A stretch of 55,514 bases of DNA from Candidatus Obscuribacter sp. (GTDB taxonomy: Bacteria > Cyanobacteriota > Vampirovibrionia > Obscuribacterales > Obscuribacteraceae): the NCBI GenBank assembly GCA_021772095.1, contig JADYXR010000068.1, positions 1 through 55,514 of the forward strand, given 5' to 3'. Positions within the stretch are counted from its first letter, which is position 1, and each line of letters starts with the position of its first letter. Both the position numbers and the translations under genes were made by a program. The notes below the pieces were generated by a model. The model was not told the DNA's origin, searched no databases, and saw only the letters and a program-made list of their open reading frames with translations. Shown one piece after another: positions 26,577 through 34,047 of this stretch.

Positions 26577-26978
26577 ATTCCATCGCTGAACTGAGGATCG
26601 GGACCATTAGATCATACTACCAAAGCTTCGATTGTGTGCCGGTTATAGCTTCATATCGTATCTCCGGAGCACACCGAAGATAGTGGCATTATCATTCCAG
26701 CATTCCCCGTTATTGCTGATATTTCCGCCTTTCGAGTGGATAAAAGTCATTCATGCGGGAACACTTGTCACCGGCGCGACGGGCTAAGATGCTTAAGTTT
26801 CAAAAGGTGCTTAATTTTTTCAGAGCCTGAGATTTCTTCTCGACATTCAACAACAGCAAAGAACGACCGGCGGTTTTTGGTGACCTAGCGAAGTGCTGAT
26901 ACCTGGTCTAAAATGGCTGTGTAAGACATTGTGATCTGATCCAGGCTCGACGCGCCCGACGAATATCATGGGGGCAAC
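26577..26978. other. gene-free stretch before the second histidine kinase
   Basis: About 400 bases separating divergent genes. No hairpin or clear promoter is called. The ribosome site region GGGGG precedes the TTG start of the kinase. Confidence 0.4.
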
Positions 26979-28490
26979 TTGACGAAATTCGTTTTCTCCG
27001 TTTTTCCGTTACTTCTGGCATTAGCCGCACTAGTTGGTTGGCAATGGGACATCAATTTCCTCACCAGACTGTGTGGTCCTACAGCGATGAATCCAGCCAC
27101 AGCAGTGGGCTTTTTAATTCTTGGTCTTGAGACTGCTCGACTGATTTCTCACTCAACCAACGCAACGGCCGACCGCCTCGGGTTATCAGCAATTATTTTT
27201 GTACTGATCGGAAGTGTTGGAAAACTATTCGACGTTTGCTTCCACACGCAGCTAAACATGGACAAAATACTGTTCGCTCAAAAGCTGCTGAACGAATCAC
27301 CTCCAAATCAGATGGCACCAAATACGGCACTATGCTTTGTGATATTCTGCGTAGTTGCGCTTATGATGCGCTCCAAGTCAGATCGGGTACGATCAGCAGC
27401 GCAGGTGTTGACGGTTGTTCCAATTTCAGTTGGACTTGTTGCTTCATTCGGCTATCTGTATGGGATCGCTCCCTTTTTCACAGTCACAATTTTTATCCCG
27501 ATGGCGCTGGGAACTGCCATGTCTTTCATTTCCCTGGCCTTCGGAATGTGGCGCATTTTTCCGCAGGTAGGTTTTGCTCAAATATTCAACAACGATGGCG
27601 CGGCGGGTCGGACGACGCGCTTCATTCTGCCAGCCTGCGTAATCGTACCGGGGCTGATTGGTTGGTTGCGAATCCTTGTGACTAGAGCACAGTTGTTGGA
27701 TGGCGAAGTGGCAACGGCTATATCCGTCACACTGAGTGCTGCCCTGCTAATGACCATCACTTTTCTGACGGCGAGGCAACTCTACTCCGTTGATAGCAAG
27801 CGCAAGATAGCAGAACAGCACCTTCTTGATTTTTACTCGCTGCTTGCCCATGAATTGCGATCACCACTAACATCTATCCTAGGCTCTATAGGGCTCCTGA
27901 ATGGCGGTATCGTCGAGCGTTCATCAGAGGATGCTGCTGAGCTGCTTCGCATCACAGAAACAGAAACAAACCGTCTGCTGCGACTGATTGATGATTTACT
28001 AGATATAGACAAAATCGAAAAAGGATATTGGCCTCTGGAGTACACAGAAGCGAAACCGGAGCAGGTTGTTTCAGGAGCTCTGAATGGCTTACAGGGCATG
28101 GCCAGTACGGCGAAAATCAAATTACGTTCGGAGATCGCTTGCACTGCCCCAATCAGGTGTGACGTCGATCGTCTTCAACAGGTTTTGACAAATCTGATTT
28201 CGAACGCTATCAAATTTACCCCGGCCAATGGCGAAGTTTTACTACAAATGGTGCCCGATGATGCGGGCGTCAAATTTGAAATTATTGATACCGGACCTGG
28301 CATCGCCAGTGATCAAATCGGCAAGCTTTTTCAAAAATTCGGACAGCTCAATACAATTTCAACAGAATTTCGTAGCACAGGGCTAGGTTTGTCGATTGCA
28401 AAAGCAATTGTCGAACAACACGGAGGAGAGATAGGAATAAATAGTGAATTGGGCAAAGGTTCAACTTTCTGGTTCACATTGCCGACATAG
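26979..28490 (+). CDS. multi-pass membrane sensor histidine kinase
   Basis: 503 residues from a TTG start four bases after GGGGG; the upstream ATG is out of frame. The first 270 residues hold about seven membrane helices, a MASE-like integral sensor with no large extracytoplasmic loop. HisKA follows with His in LAHELRSPLTSIL, then the HATPase domain with NLISNAIKFTP, DTGPGIA and STGLGLSIAKAIV. No response regulator lies next to it, so it is an orphan kinase. The sensed signal probably concerns the membrane itself. Confidence 0.93.
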   Translation: MTKFVFSVFPLLLALAALVGWQWDINFLTRLCGPTAMNPATAVGFLILGLETARLISHSTNATADRLGLSAIIFVLIGSVGKLFDVCFHTQLNMDKILFAQKLLNESPPNQMAPNTALCFVIFCVVALMMRSKSDRVRSAAQVLTVVPISVGLVASFGYLYGIAPFFTVTIFIPMALGTAMSFISLAFGMWRIFPQVGFAQIFNNDGAAGRTTRFILPACVIVPGLIGWLRILVTRAQLLDGEVATAISVTLSAALLMTITFLTARQLYSVDSKRKIAEQHLLDFYSLLAHELRSPLTSILGSIGLLNGGIVERSSEDAAELLRITETETNRLLRLIDDLLDIDKIEKGYWPLEYTEAKPEQVVSGALNGLQGMASTAKIKLRSEIACTAPIRCDVDRLQQVLTNLISNAIKFTPANGEVLLQMVPDDAGVKFEIIDTGPGIASDQIGKLFQKFGQLNTISTEFRSTGLGLSIAKAIVEQHGGEIGINSELGKGSTFWFTLPT

Positions 28491-28608
28491 CCTCGTTCTT
28501 GACAGAAGTGACGGAATAATTGTCAGAGCGCCGGCCACCTAGATCCGTTCGAATAGGCAAATGACAATTAGGGTTGCTATGATTCGATTTACAAGGACAG
28601 ACAGACTC

Positions 28609-28746
28609 ATGAAAAATCAAGTGCTCTCTCGAAAATTTGTAACCTGTGCGGTAATGCCAATTCTCGTAATTTTAATTGCGTCTATCGGCTTTGTGGTAAT
28701 GAAAGTGTTCGACACACCCGTCAATTTCGGAGCGGCACCAACTTGA
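28609..28746 (+). CDS. possible small single-helix membrane protein
   Basis: 45 residues from the ATG at 28609, with AAGGA about 10 bases upstream. One hydrophobic segment (VMPILVILIASIGFVVM) is followed by a short polar tail. It lies just after the orphan histidine kinase. Small single-helix proteins often regulate sensor kinases, but that link is inferred from position alone. Confidence 0.4.
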   Translation: MKNQVLSRKFVTCAVMPILVILIASIGFVVMKVFDTPVNFGAAPT

Positions 28747-29198
28747 GTCGGACATTGCTTGGTGCAGGCGCACTAAAAAATGTCTTCCGGCGTGACTAAA
28801 ATATTTACTACCCTTGAGTCGCCTCAATAGCAGCTTCGCTAGCTCGCGTAGTGCGGCGAGGCAGATTTAAGATAAAAGCTGATCTGACAACGAGCATAAA
28901 GGTTCATAGGCTGTTGCTTATCACTTGAGAACAGGGATAGGGTTTGGCGTCACCTAACTTCTCTTCCAAAACACGAATTCACTCCAAAACCAAACCTGAT
29001 CTAGCGTCTCAACCTTTTTCCATACCACCCCGTGGTTTGGATCTTTACGCTCAGAGCTGGTTTGGATGATTTCGTTTTGAAGCTGAGAACTCGTGTGTCT
29101 GATGGTGCAATGGTTTTGCTTACTTCGTCGATTTTCGATGATACGCAGAATCTGTCAGGCAAACGTTTCGCAACGCACAACAACAAACTGGAGGTTCT
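28747..29198. other. gene-free stretch
   Basis: About 450 bases. A CTAGCTCGCGTAGTGCGGCG stretch near 28840 can form weak secondary structure. No gene, repeat copy or promoter is supported. Confidence 0.4.
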
Positions 29199-29681
29199 AT
29201 GAACACCCTCGTTATCTTCCGACTCCCCGACAACAAGTTCGTGAGCTGCAGTCTGCACAAGCTGGCGGCCTTCCCGGCCACTGGTCACACCTACCTGTTC
29301 GCCCGCCAGCAGTTCGAAGTCATCGCTGCAGTCGAGCCCCTCACCTCCGGCGGCGGACACACGCAGATCATGGACCTGGTCAACCTCGAGTTCGACAACC
29401 CGACCGACGCGGCTACCGCGCTCGCCGGGATGGTCAACCTCGACGCCAAGCTCGACACCAAGATCGCGCTCGCCGTCGAACCGGACAAGGTCGTGCTCGT
29501 GCGGCTGAAGAAGGCCGGCGCCTCTGGCAGGACGCGGAGCAAGGATACGCTCGGCGGCTTCAAGCTCGACATCCAGGGTCTGCTCTCCGGCCAGCCGCAG
29601 AAGTTCGTCGACGACGCCACTCCTGCCGCCAAGCCTGCCGCCCGCACCCCGCGGCGTCGCCGTCCCACCACGAAGGACTAG
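29199..29681 (+). CDS. protein of unknown function with basic tail
   Basis: 160 residues, with TGGAGG before the ATG. The body (1-130) is a mixed alpha/beta soluble domain (IFRLPDNKFVSCSLHKL, YLFARQQFEVIAAVEP). The last 20 residues are basic and Pro-rich (RTPRRRRPT), a likely nucleic-acid-binding tail. No family is recognised. It opens the block that ends with the CYTH gene. Confidence 0.7.
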   Translation: MNTLVIFRLPDNKFVSCSLHKLAAFPATGHTYLFARQQFEVIAAVEPLTSGGGHTQIMDLVNLEFDNPTDAATALAGMVNLDAKLDTKIALAVEPDKVVLVRLKKAGASGRTRSKDTLGGFKLDIQGLLSGQPQKFVDDATPAAKPAARTPRRRRPTTKD

Positions 29682-29756
29682 TTAGTTCGCATCGGTAAAC
29701 TTCGCTCACGCGAAGACCTCACCACTGCGGCTGACTGCGTTTCGTTCACCCTCACA

Positions 29757-29790
29757 CAATCGAGCGCGGCACCGTGTCGCGCTCGGTTTC
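29757..29790. other. intercistronic hairpin
   Basis: CGAGCGCG and CGCGCTCG form an eight-base perfect stem around nine bases, followed by GTTTC. A weaker CTTCGC/GCGAAG stem lies near 29700. No T-run follows. Confidence 0.45.
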
Positions 29791-29884
29791 ACCATAACCA
29801 ATCAAAACCTTGGAGGCTACCGGCAACAACACCAATCGCAATCGCGTTTCACTACTTTCGATTCCCCCCGGAGGCAACTGTCCT

Positions 29885-30643
29885 ATGCGCAAAGACATGC
29901 ACAAGCTGATCAAGGTTCTCCCGGCTCGCGGCGGTGGTTACGCCAAGATCAAGGCGCCCACCGGCGACTACGACAACTTCCCCAGCCGTGAGCCCATGCT
30001 GCCCCGCGTCGGCGGCTGGAACCTCAAGGAGAACCACGATTGGACGACCCCGATCGACCGCTACCTGCTCAAGCAGGTCGGCCGGCTGTGGAACGATGTC
30101 TTCTCCGACATCTGCGCGCATAACGATCTCCGCTCCAAGACCCAATACGACGTGCGCGACTACATCCGCTACGCCGTGCACACCAACGTCGTCATCGTCG
30201 ACGGCAAACCCGAGGACAGCGACGGTCACTGCATCTGGCGCCGGCTCTGGGTCCACCCCGACACCGGTATCCTGATGGCGATCCCGCTCGAGAAGCGCTA
30301 TCGCTTCCGCGGCTACCGGACCAAGTTCAACCAGGTGCCCATCGACGCGAACGAAAAGTTCGTCGAAATCAACGGCATCTGGTATCGCGTCAGCCTGGCG
30401 CCGTTCGTCGAGGCGGACTACGAAATCTTCGCGGCCGCCGCGAGGAAGAAGTTCCGCCCCGTGATCTACGACGTCGTGTTCCGCGAGGACCTCAAGCACG
30501 GCGGCAGCAGCGCGCGCAGCCAGCTCAGCCACGAGTGGGGCAGCGCGGTCTACGCCTGCAACAAGCGTCAGCTCGGCAGCCGCGAGGTCAAGAAGGTCGT
30601 CGCGCAGTGGGAAGCTCTCGAGCTCGCCCGCGAAGCGGCCTGA
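29885..30643 (+). CDS. protein of unknown function
   Basis: 252 residues from the ATG at 29885, about ten bases after CGGAGG; an in-frame TTG at 29810 is possible but lies before that site. The protein is soluble, with aromatic-rich stretches (KYDNF-like, WTTPIDRYLLKQVGRLWNDV). It has alternating charged residues and no recognisable catalytic motif or membrane helix. Codon use is strongly G/C-rich. It lies directly upstream of the tRNA-like repeats. Confidence 0.7.
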   Translation: MRKDMHKLIKVLPARGGGYAKIKAPTGDYDNFPSREPMLPRVGGWNLKENHDWTTPIDRYLLKQVGRLWNDVFSDICAHNDLRSKTQYDVRDYIRYAVHTNVVIVDGKPEDSDGHCIWRRLWVHPDTGILMAIPLEKRYRFRGYRTKFNQVPIDANEKFVEINGIWYRVSLAPFVEADYEIFAAAARKKFRPVIYDVVFREDLKHGGSSARSQLSHEWGSAVYACNKRQLGSREVKKVVAQWEALELAREAA

Positions 30644-30665
30644 GCTGAAGTCGGTTAGTTACCCC

Positions 30666-30709
30666 AACCGGGGCGGGAAGTCGGCATCGTCCGTCTTTCT
30701 GCCCCGGTT
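30666..30709 (+). terminator. possible terminator hairpin
   Basis: AACCGGGGC pairs with GCCCCGGTT around a 26-base loop, followed by CTTTAT, just ahead of the first tRNA-like repeat. The large loop and short T-run make termination partial at best. Confidence 0.5.
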
Positions 30710-30714
30710 CTTTA

Positions 30715-30777
30715 TGGCTGTGGCCACATGGTGTGGACCGGATGATAGCCCGGCCAGGTTCGATTCCTGGGCAGCCA
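30715..30777 (+). ncRNA. 63-nt tRNA-like repeat, copy 1
   Basis: Folds as a shortened tRNA. The acceptor stem pairs TGGCTGT with GCAGCCA. A D-type stem CCAC/GTGG closes loop ATGGT. An anticodon arm CCGG/CCGG has loop ATGATAGC, with U33 then GAU. The T-arm CCAGG/CCTGG has the canonical loop TTCGATT. There is no variable loop, and the 3' end reads ACC then TTTTT rather than encoded CCA. A copy occurs 109 bases on. Canonical length would be 72 or more, so this is called tRNA-like. Confidence 0.75.
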
Positions 30778-30798
30778 CCTTTTTCGTTTTGTCTATCA

Positions 30799-30815
30799 GG
30801 TTTGCACGCAAACCA
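30799..30815. other. hairpin between the tRNA-like repeats
   Basis: GGTTTG and CAAACC pair around CACG, between the two tRNA-like copies. It may help separate the two RNAs. Confidence 0.45.
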
Positions 30816-30823
30816 AAACTTTA

Positions 30824-30886
30824 TGGCTGTGGTCACATGGTGTGAACCGGATGATAGCCCGGCCAGGTTCGATTCCTGGGCAGCCA
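30824..30886 (+). ncRNA. 63-nt tRNA-like repeat, copy 2
   Basis: Same fold as the copy at 30715-30777. It differs at two positions only, both in the D-type stem: C to T at 30833 and G to A at 30845, which convert a C-G pair to a T-A pair. The paired change points to selection on the folded RNA. A T-tract follows. It lies 57 bases before the CYTH gene. Confidence 0.75.
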
Positions 30887-30942
30887 CCTTTTTCTTCACC
30901 GCGCTCAAAAGCGCATGAAAACTCAGTTGAAAGGAGAATGCC

Positions 30943-31695
30943 ATGAGCAAGCGTAAGACCGAGTGCGCCGCAACTGGCGCTCACTTCGAGGTGGAGAAAG
31001 GCTACCGGCTCCGCAAAGCGGAGTACAAGGTGCTGAAACAACTTCTGCCCACCATCGGATTCGCATTTCAGAAAGAGTCGCACATCACCGACTTCGTCAT
31101 GCCATCGGAAGGCGAAACGACGCGCCGCATGCGGATCGAAAACGTTAAGGTCGCAGTCGACGGGAACACCGGCGTCACCTGCATCAAGGGCTTCAAAAGC
31201 CATCCCATCAAGGGGCGCAAAGGTCGCAACGTTCGGTTCGAAGACGAGAAGATCGTTTCGCCGCAACGCGCACTGTCGTTCATCCTGGATATGATGAACC
31301 GGCTCAAGGCGCCGATTCCGTACTACAACAAAACGCGCTGGCACTACCAGGGCGAGTTCAACGGCATCGTGGTCACCATCACCCTCGATCACGCGCGCGG
31401 ACTGGACCACTACTCCGGTCACTACATCGAGATCGAAACGTTGCTCGCGCTGGGCAGCGAAGAAGAGGTCGTGCAGCAGGCTCTGGCAACGATCGAGAAG
31501 CTGGCTGCTCAGCTTCTGGCAAACCGCCGCGCCAAAATCAGTTATCGCAAGATGCTGATGAAGACCTGGAGCAAGTGCCGCGTGACGAAGAAAAAGAAAC
31601 TCCAAAAGGTTCCTCGCCAAAAGCTCAACACAGCGCGCGTCAACTACAAGAAGCTGCTGAAGCGAGTAGCCAAGCCCGTTCGGAAACCAGCATAA
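30943..31695 (+). CDS. CYTH-like (triphosphate tunnel) protein with basic tail
   Basis: 250 residues, with AAAGGAG before the ATG. Features of the CYTH fold appear in order: FEVEKGYRL (ExEK-like start), RRMRIENVK, TCIKGFK, RFEDEKIVSP, YNKTRWHYQ and ITLDHARGLDHYSGHYIEIE. CYTH enzymes cleave triphosphates (thiamine-PPP, polyphosphate, RNA 5' ends) or are class IV adenylyl cyclases. The last 55 residues are strongly Lys/Arg-rich, suggesting binding to nucleic acid or polyphosphate. It is encoded just after the tRNA-like pair. Family assignment is moderate because several motif residues deviate. Confidence 0.68.
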   Translation: MSKRKTECAATGAHFEVEKGYRLRKAEYKVLKQLLPTIGFAFQKESHITDFVMPSEGETTRRMRIENVKVAVDGNTGVTCIKGFKSHPIKGRKGRNVRFEDEKIVSPQRALSFILDMMNRLKAPIPYYNKTRWHYQGEFNGIVVTITLDHARGLDHYSGHYIEIETLLALGSEEEVVQQALATIEKLAAQLLANRRAKISYRKMLMKTWSKCRVTKKKKLQKVPRQKLNTARVNYKKLLKRVAKPVRKPA

Positions 31696-31714
31696 ATGCG
31701 GGCACCATCATTCT

Positions 31715-31775
31715 CAAGACACCAGATAAGCAAGAAGCGCATCCTCAGCGCCTCTTGCCTGGTAGTCTTGTTTTT
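31715..31775 (+). terminator. strong intrinsic terminator
   Basis: A long branched stem, CAAGAC..CCAG..GCAAGA..GCGC pairing with GCGC..TCTTGC..CTGG..GTCTTG, is followed by TTTTT at 31771-31775. It ends the CYTH transcript. Confidence 0.85.
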
Positions 31776-31783
31776 CCAAATTT

Positions 31784-31806
31784 TATTACTAGATGTATTA
31801 GTAATA
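31784..31806 (+). promoter_or_regulatory. TATTACTA inverted repeat, possible relative of the TATACTA element
   Basis: TATTACTA and TAGTAATA flank seven bases, eight bases after the T-tract of the preceding terminator. The order ACTAG-ATGTA-GTAA resembles element B. It could be a divergent member of that element or a simple operator. Confidence 0.4.
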
Positions 31807-31819
31807 CAAATACACACCA

Positions 31820-31844
31820 AAGAGCCGCTGTTCATGCAGCTCTT
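31820..31844. repeat. short hairpin repeat, copy 1
   Basis: AAGAGC..GCTCTT hairpin whose inner sequence CGCTGTT..GCA matches the hairpin at 33301-33335. No T-run follows. Confidence 0.45.
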
Positions 31845-32358
31845 CTCGATCAGTGCTACAGGGCATAACGTTTTTCATCTTTCGGAATAATTCCAGTGTC
31901 GACTGGACCTACCATATACAGCTTCGTCTTAGAGAAAGGAACTGTGCATTCGCACAGTGTAATATCACAGCCGCAATCGACACCAATCATCAGCCCTGTC
32001 CATGCGCTTTGTCAAAAAGATTTCACATTATCGAAACCACAGCATCACAATTCCGTTATTGCGAATCTGCCCATTGATAAGGGTTTCGGAACGATCCTAT
32101 TCTTGACGAGCAAACAGTGACTTACACCTGTTGATGTGACAGGGTAAAGCAACAATCGCTTCCCACCACGACCTTCGACGTTTCGCCCAGACGACAATCA
32201 TCAAACCAAACGCCAACAAAACTAAACTTCGAGGAGTTCTGTTGCATATCGACCAGACGCGAACACCTGGCGTGGTCGCTGCTTGGCGCAACGATCGCAT
32301 TGGCACAAACACACAAATTTGAACTGCGCACCGCTGTAGAGGCAGCCGAGCGCCGTTC
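31845..32358. other. gene-free stretch before the ABC gene
   Basis: About 510 bases without a supported gene, hairpin or promoter. Small frames on either strand have no ribosome site. Confidence 0.4.
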
Positions 32359-33264
32359 ATGGAGACCGACGTGAATACCCCCCAAACGCTTATGGCTAGC
32401 CTCAAGCGGCTCTTTGCCGAACATCGATGGCGAATCTCGGCAACGTATCTGTTGTCCACTCTGGAGAACTTTTTCAACTTGCTCTACCCATTTGCCACCG
32501 GCATGGCAATCAATGGGCTGCTCAAGGACGAATACTTCGGACTCGGATTGTTTCTCGGCACCTGGATGCTGCACCTTGCTGTGGGCGTTTTACGCCAACG
32601 ATACGACACCCGCGTTTTCTGCGACATCTATGCGCAGCTGGCATCACGGATGGTGCTGTCGCAACATCGAGCCGGCGTGGCAACCACTCAGATAGTCGCG
32701 CGCGCAACGCTCTCCCGCGAAATCGTCGACTTCTTCGAACGCGACATTCCGCTAATCATCACTTCGCTGGTCAGTTTTGTTGGCGCGGTGATCATGCTGT
32801 TCTTTTACGACGTGCAAATTGGACTAGCGTGTCTGGCCCTGGTCATGCCGATTTCGCTACTCAGTCGCCACTACGCAAAGCGCACGTTGCACTTGAACAC
32901 TCAGCTAAACGATCAACGCGAACGTGAAGTCGCCGTTCTTGAAAGCGGGGATCCATCCCAGATCAAGAAACATTACAACCTGCTCTCGATCTGGCAAGTG
33001 CGTTTGTCGGACGCGGAGGCAACCAACTGGGGCATGATCGAATCAGCGATGATCGGACTTGCCGCGTGGGTTATCTACCGCGCCGTCAACCTGGACGATG
33101 CCGGTGCCGGCACCATATACGCCATCATCGCGTATCTGTGGAATTTCGTTTCCAGCCTGGCAACCGTGCCGTTTCTCGTGCAGCAACTGTCGCGCTTGAA
33201 GGACATCAGTCACCGCGTTCATGAGGCAACTGACTCTGCGTTGGGCGACGACGATAAGTTCTGA
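32359..33264 (+). CDS. ABC transporter six-helix membrane domain protein without ATPase
   Basis: 301 residues, about the length of one ABC exporter membrane domain. Hydrophobic segments include NLLYPFATGMAINGLL, LGTWMLHLAVGVL, ITSLVSFVGAVIMLFF, LACLALVMPISLLS and GAGTIYAIIAYLWNFV. No Walker motifs are present, and no ATPase gene lies next to it. Such stand-alone six-helix proteins are annotated in several phyla, with unknown role. The start ATG has a weak site; a GTG four codons on follows GGAG and is an alternative. A strong terminator follows. Confidence 0.85.
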   Translation: METDVNTPQTLMASLKRLFAEHRWRISATYLLSTLENFFNLLYPFATGMAINGLLKDEYFGLGLFLGTWMLHLAVGVLRQRYDTRVFCDIYAQLASRMVLSQHRAGVATTQIVARATLSREIVDFFERDIPLIITSLVSFVGAVIMLFFYDVQIGLACLALVMPISLLSRHYAKRTLHLNTQLNDQREREVAVLESGDPSQIKKHYNLLSIWQVRLSDAEATNWGMIESAMIGLAAWVIYRAVNLDDAGAGTIYAIIAYLWNFVSSLATVPFLVQQLSRLKDISHRVHEATDSALGDDDKF

Positions 33265-33300
33265 CCGTAACTCGGAGTCGAATCTAATGGTCAAGCAAAA

Positions 33301-33335
33301 CCGGGAAGAGCCGCTGTTTAAGCAGCTCTTCCCGG
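33301..33335. terminator. bidirectional hairpin terminator
   Basis: CCGGGAAGAGC pairs perfectly with GCTCTTCCCGG (11 bases) between the convergent ABC-domain and mscL genes. It is the second copy of the hairpin at 31820-31844. T-richness is limited. Confidence 0.65.
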
Positions 33336-33365
33336 AAAATCTTACTACTGAAAACCGAGGCACTA

Positions 33366-33776
33366 TCATGCATAGTTGACTGCCGAAGTGCAAAATTTGC
33401 ACCGTTTCGCTTCTTGGGGAATTGTCTCCAGACACTCCGCACAAACCTGTGTCTTCGGAGTTTCCGGCTTGGGCAACAAAGACTTCCCGATCAAAAACAC
33501 CACAAACGATATGGTCACGAAGTCGACCATTGCTCCAGCGAAGTGACCGTACTTGATCGCATTGACCGTTACTTTTCCATCGGCATCTTTCGCACGCGAC
33601 AATTCGATCTGGGCGGTTCGCCAATCCCCAGGAGGCATGATTAGCGCGATTGGTGGCATGATTACATCATCAACAACTGCTGTTACGACCTTACCGGTGG
33701 TGGCACCGATAATGACTCCGACAGCGAGCGCTAGCGCATTCGTCTTGAACAGGAAATCTTTGAATTCTGAGATCAT
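33366..33776 (-). CDS. mscL: large-conductance mechanosensitive channel with C-terminal zinc ribbon
   Basis: 136 residues from the ATG at 33774-33776, with AAAAGG upstream. The N-terminal FKDFLFKTNALALAVGVIIG and the second helix FVTISFVVFLIGKSLL are MscL hallmarks; the channel opens under membrane tension to release solutes. The C-terminus differs: CAEC, ten residues, CKFC make a four-Cys zinc ribbon in place of the usual helical bundle. This suggests a metal-stabilised cytoplasmic end. Confidence 0.94.
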   Translation of the reverse strand: MISEFKDFLFKTNALALAVGVIIGATTGKVVTAVVDDVIMPPIALIMPPGDWRTAQIELSRAKDADGKVTVNAIKYGHFAGAMVDFVTISFVVFLIGKSLLPKPETPKTQVCAECLETIPQEAKRCKFCTSAVNYA

Positions 33777-34047
33777 GGTTCGCGCCTTTTGAATATCTAC
33801 AGACGACAGTATAGTCGGATGGGAAGGCCAAAATGAACCAACGAATCTCGTCCGGCGCCGGATTGCAGTGGCTGAAATCATGTGATACCAACGACTTTCG
33901 TACTCCACTCCGGCGACGAAACCAAGCACGCGGCGGAACATCAAGAGGTCAGCCCAGCAGTATTTTCGGACTTCGTATTTTCCTGATTGTTAAGATATTG
34001 AGGTTCTCATAAGCTAATGATGTTGAGCACACTGGTGAATATAAAGC

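Noticed and set aside
30715..30777. Standard tRNA-Ile gene
   Set aside because: The fold is 63 nt, lacks a variable loop and has an imperfect anticodon arm, so a normal tRNA is not supported.
30715..30886. Attachment-site duplication from an integrated element (attL/attR)
   Set aside because: The copies are only 109 bases apart with no cargo or integrase next to them, and the two differences are compensatory, which fits functional RNA better.
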